Below are positions 3,852-5,300 of a stretch of DNA of 5,300 nucleotides, one piece after another. Below the pieces are notes generated by a model that ran no database searches, had not been told where the DNA came from, and saw only the letters and a list, made by a program, of their open reading frames with translations. The first letter of the stretch is position 1. The number at the start of each line of letters is the position of its first letter. Position numbers and translations under genes: made by a program. Source of the DNA: Planctomycetota bacterium (GTDB lineage Bacteria > Planctomycetota > B129-G9); the NCBI GenBank assembly GCA_003644325.1, contig QNCA01000137.1:1-5300 (forward strand), written 5' to 3'.

Positions 3852-5300
3852 TTATCCTATAATAACACGCTCGAAGGGCAACTCCGACTTCGGCGCCCTC
3901 TGAATCAGCGCCACGACCATCGTCAACGGCCCTATACGGCCCGCAAACATGAGCAAGATTATAATTATCCGGCCCGGATCAGTCAAATGCGGCGTTATCC
4001 CCGTTGAAAGCCCTACCGTGCCGAAAGCGCTCGCCGACTCAAACAAGACATCAAGGAACTCCCAGCCGTGCTCGGCCTCGGTCACGCACAGCGCCAGCGT
4101 CGCCACCGAGAGAACCATCACCCCGAGAATGGTGATCACGAACGCCTTGCTCACTATATCCTCTGGGATTGTCCGCCGGAAAATTTCCACGTTCTTCTTG
4201 CCGCGGATCATCGACCATAACGCGATAAAGAATATCGCCACCGTCACCGTCTTTATGCCTCCGCCGGTGGAACCCGGCGAAGCGCCGATTACCATCAGGA
4301 TTATCAGCAGGAATTTCGTCGGTATGGTACACAAACGTATGGGAACCGTGTTGAAGCCCGCCGTGCGAGCGGTGATGGACTGGAACAGCGCCGCGCCCGC
4401 CTTTTGCCATCCCGCCAGGCCGCCAAGGGTGTCCGGGTTTCCGTTCTCAAGAACGAGTATGAACAGGAATCCGCCCAGGATGAGTATGGCGGTCATCGTC
4501 AGCGCCAGTTTAGTATGGACGGTAAACCGCGCTGTCGATGCGAGCATCTTGCGCTCTATGTCGTCCCCGGGCTTGCGCAGCCTGCCTAATATCGCGCCGC
4601 GAAGGCCGATGATATTCATGTTTACGGCAAAGCCCAGCCCGCCTATCACAATCAGCAGCGGCACGATAATGTTGACGGCAAGCGAACCCTGGTATGTCAC
4701 GAAACTGTCCTTGAAGAAACTGAAGCCCGCGTTGCAGAAGGAACTGACGGAGTGGAACACGCTGAAGAACAACTGGTCGCTGTCGCTCAGGTTCCCGCCG
4801 CCGCGCGAATGCCAGCCGCCGTAAGTAGTCACCACGCCGAAGGCCTCGCAGACCAGGGTAAACAGCAATATGTAAATTATCATCTTTGTTATCCCGCCCA
4901 TCCTGTCGACCTTCAGAATGTCCCCCATCAGCGCCGTCTCCTTTATGCCCGGCCTTCGCCCCGCCACCAGGGCGAAGAACGCGCCGAAGGTCATCAGCCC
5001 CAGCCCGCCTATCTGCAACAGGATAAGGATAATCCCCCTGCCGAAGTCGGAAAAATCGCCGTACGTGTCCTTCACGACAAGCCCCGTCACGCACGTGGCC
5101 GATGTGGCAGTGAACCAGGCGTCAATCAGCCTCAGCGGTTTGCCGGTCGCGGACGCCTTGGGCAGGGACAATAGCACGGTCCCCACGAATATCACCAGCA
5201 GAAAGGAAGCGATAAGGAGCACGGCCGGCCGCTTCGACAGGAGATTTATCTGCCTGTTCAGGCGAACAAGGATGAAGATTATCGAGACGAGCAGGAACAC
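3852..5300 (-). CDS. ktrB: KtrB/TrkH-type potassium transporter subunit (5' end outside window)
   Basis: This integral membrane subunit forms the K+ (often Na+-coupled) uptake pore, gated by the adjacent KtrA. Of the protein, 482 residues are visible, ending at TAA 3854-3852. The frame is open at the right edge; a GTG sits exactly at the edge but the first visible residues are already a hydrophobic helix, so the start is probably further upstream. The four MPM repeats show their filter loops (window numbering): P1 TSATCVTGL (66-74), P2 SSFCNAGF (186-193), P3 TARTAGFN (310-317) and P4 SAFGTVGLS (424-432), with the selectivity glycines at 73, 192, 315 and 430. The gating intramembrane loop region GASPGSTGGGIKT (339-351) and the C-terminal GRIGPLT (454-460) are intact. 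KtrB is normally about 440-460 and TrkH about 480 residues, so this is full-length or slightly extended. Next-door ktrA makes a Ktr-type assignment more likely than Trk. Confidence 0.95.
   Translation of the reverse strand: MFLLVSIIFILVRLNRQINLLSKRPAVLLIASFLLVIFVGTVLLSLPKASATGKPLRLIDAWFTATSATCVTGLVVKDTYGDFSDFGRGIILILLQIGGLGLMTFGAFFALVAGRRPGIKETALMGDILKVDRMGGITKMIIYILLFTLVCEAFGVVTTYGGWHSRGGGNLSDSDQLFFSVFHSVSSFCNAGFSFFKDSFVTYQGSLAVNIIVPLLIVIGGLGFAVNMNIIGLRGAILGRLRKPGDDIERKMLASTARFTVHTKLALTMTAILILGGFLFILVLENGNPDTLGGLAGWQKAGAALFQSITARTAGFNTVPIRLCTIPTKFLLIILMVIGASPGSTGGGIKTVTVAIFFIALWSMIRGKKNVEIFRRTIPEDIVSKAFVITILGVMVLSVATLALCVTEAEHGWEFLDVLFESASAFGTVGLSTGITPHLTDPGRIIIILLMFAGRIGPLTMVVALIQRAPKSELPFERVIIG

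Noticed and set aside
3183..4824. Two long plus-strand frames (3183-4007 and 3949-4824)
   Set aside because: Both are mirror frames of ktrA and ktrB; their apparent hydrophobic or serine-rich composition follows from the opposite-strand codons.
1..5300. tRNA, rRNA, CRISPR array, insertion sequence or phage segment
   Set aside because: No regularly spaced repeats, no transposase or integrase motifs, and gaps between genes are at most 109 bp with no cloverleaf-like sequence.

Overview
This window holds seven protein-coding genes, all on the minus strand and read right to left: ktrB/trkH (5' end beyond the right edge), ktrA/trkA, fur, ompH/skp, ruvC, ruvA and ruvB (3' end beyond the left edge). 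I see no RNA gene, mobile element, CRISPR array or integrated foreign block. Base composition looks even and moderately GC-rich apart from a short AT-rich patch near 1903-1925. All long plus-strand open frames lie antisense to these genes and are treated as shadows.

Organism: a bacterium, and probably a diderm because it carries a Skp/OmpH-type periplasmic chaperone with a signal peptide. RuvA has a lengthened glycine-rich loop (GGVGGGNITPRLVGF), and RuvC has VEQLYSHYAHPRTAI after the second catalytic acid. From memory both resemble Planctomycetota versions more than proteobacterial or Gram-positive ones. This is a lineage guess, not a measured placement.

Right part (3176-5300): a two-gene potassium uptake unit. 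KtrB/TrkH is the K+-conducting membrane subunit with four pore loops. KtrA/TrkA is the cytosolic RCK gating ring subunit. Only 4 bases separate them, so they are surely co-transcribed.

Middle part (1951-3175): after a 109-bp gap with two inverted repeats comes a Fur-family metalloregulator with an apparent TTG start. After 63 bp more comes an exported coiled-coil chaperone of the OmpH/Skp family.

Left part (1-1861): after an 89-bp gap comes the complete Holliday-junction set ruvC-ruvA-ruvB. ruvC and ruvA overlap by ATGA, and ruvB follows 15 bases after ruvA. RuvA and RuvB form the branch-migration motor and RuvC cuts the junction, so these three work as one resolvasome.

The window is mostly conserved housekeeping sequence. 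I find no convincing undescribed system. The most interesting points are the altered acidic-pin loop of RuvA, the gene order itself, and small palindromes in the three gaps.
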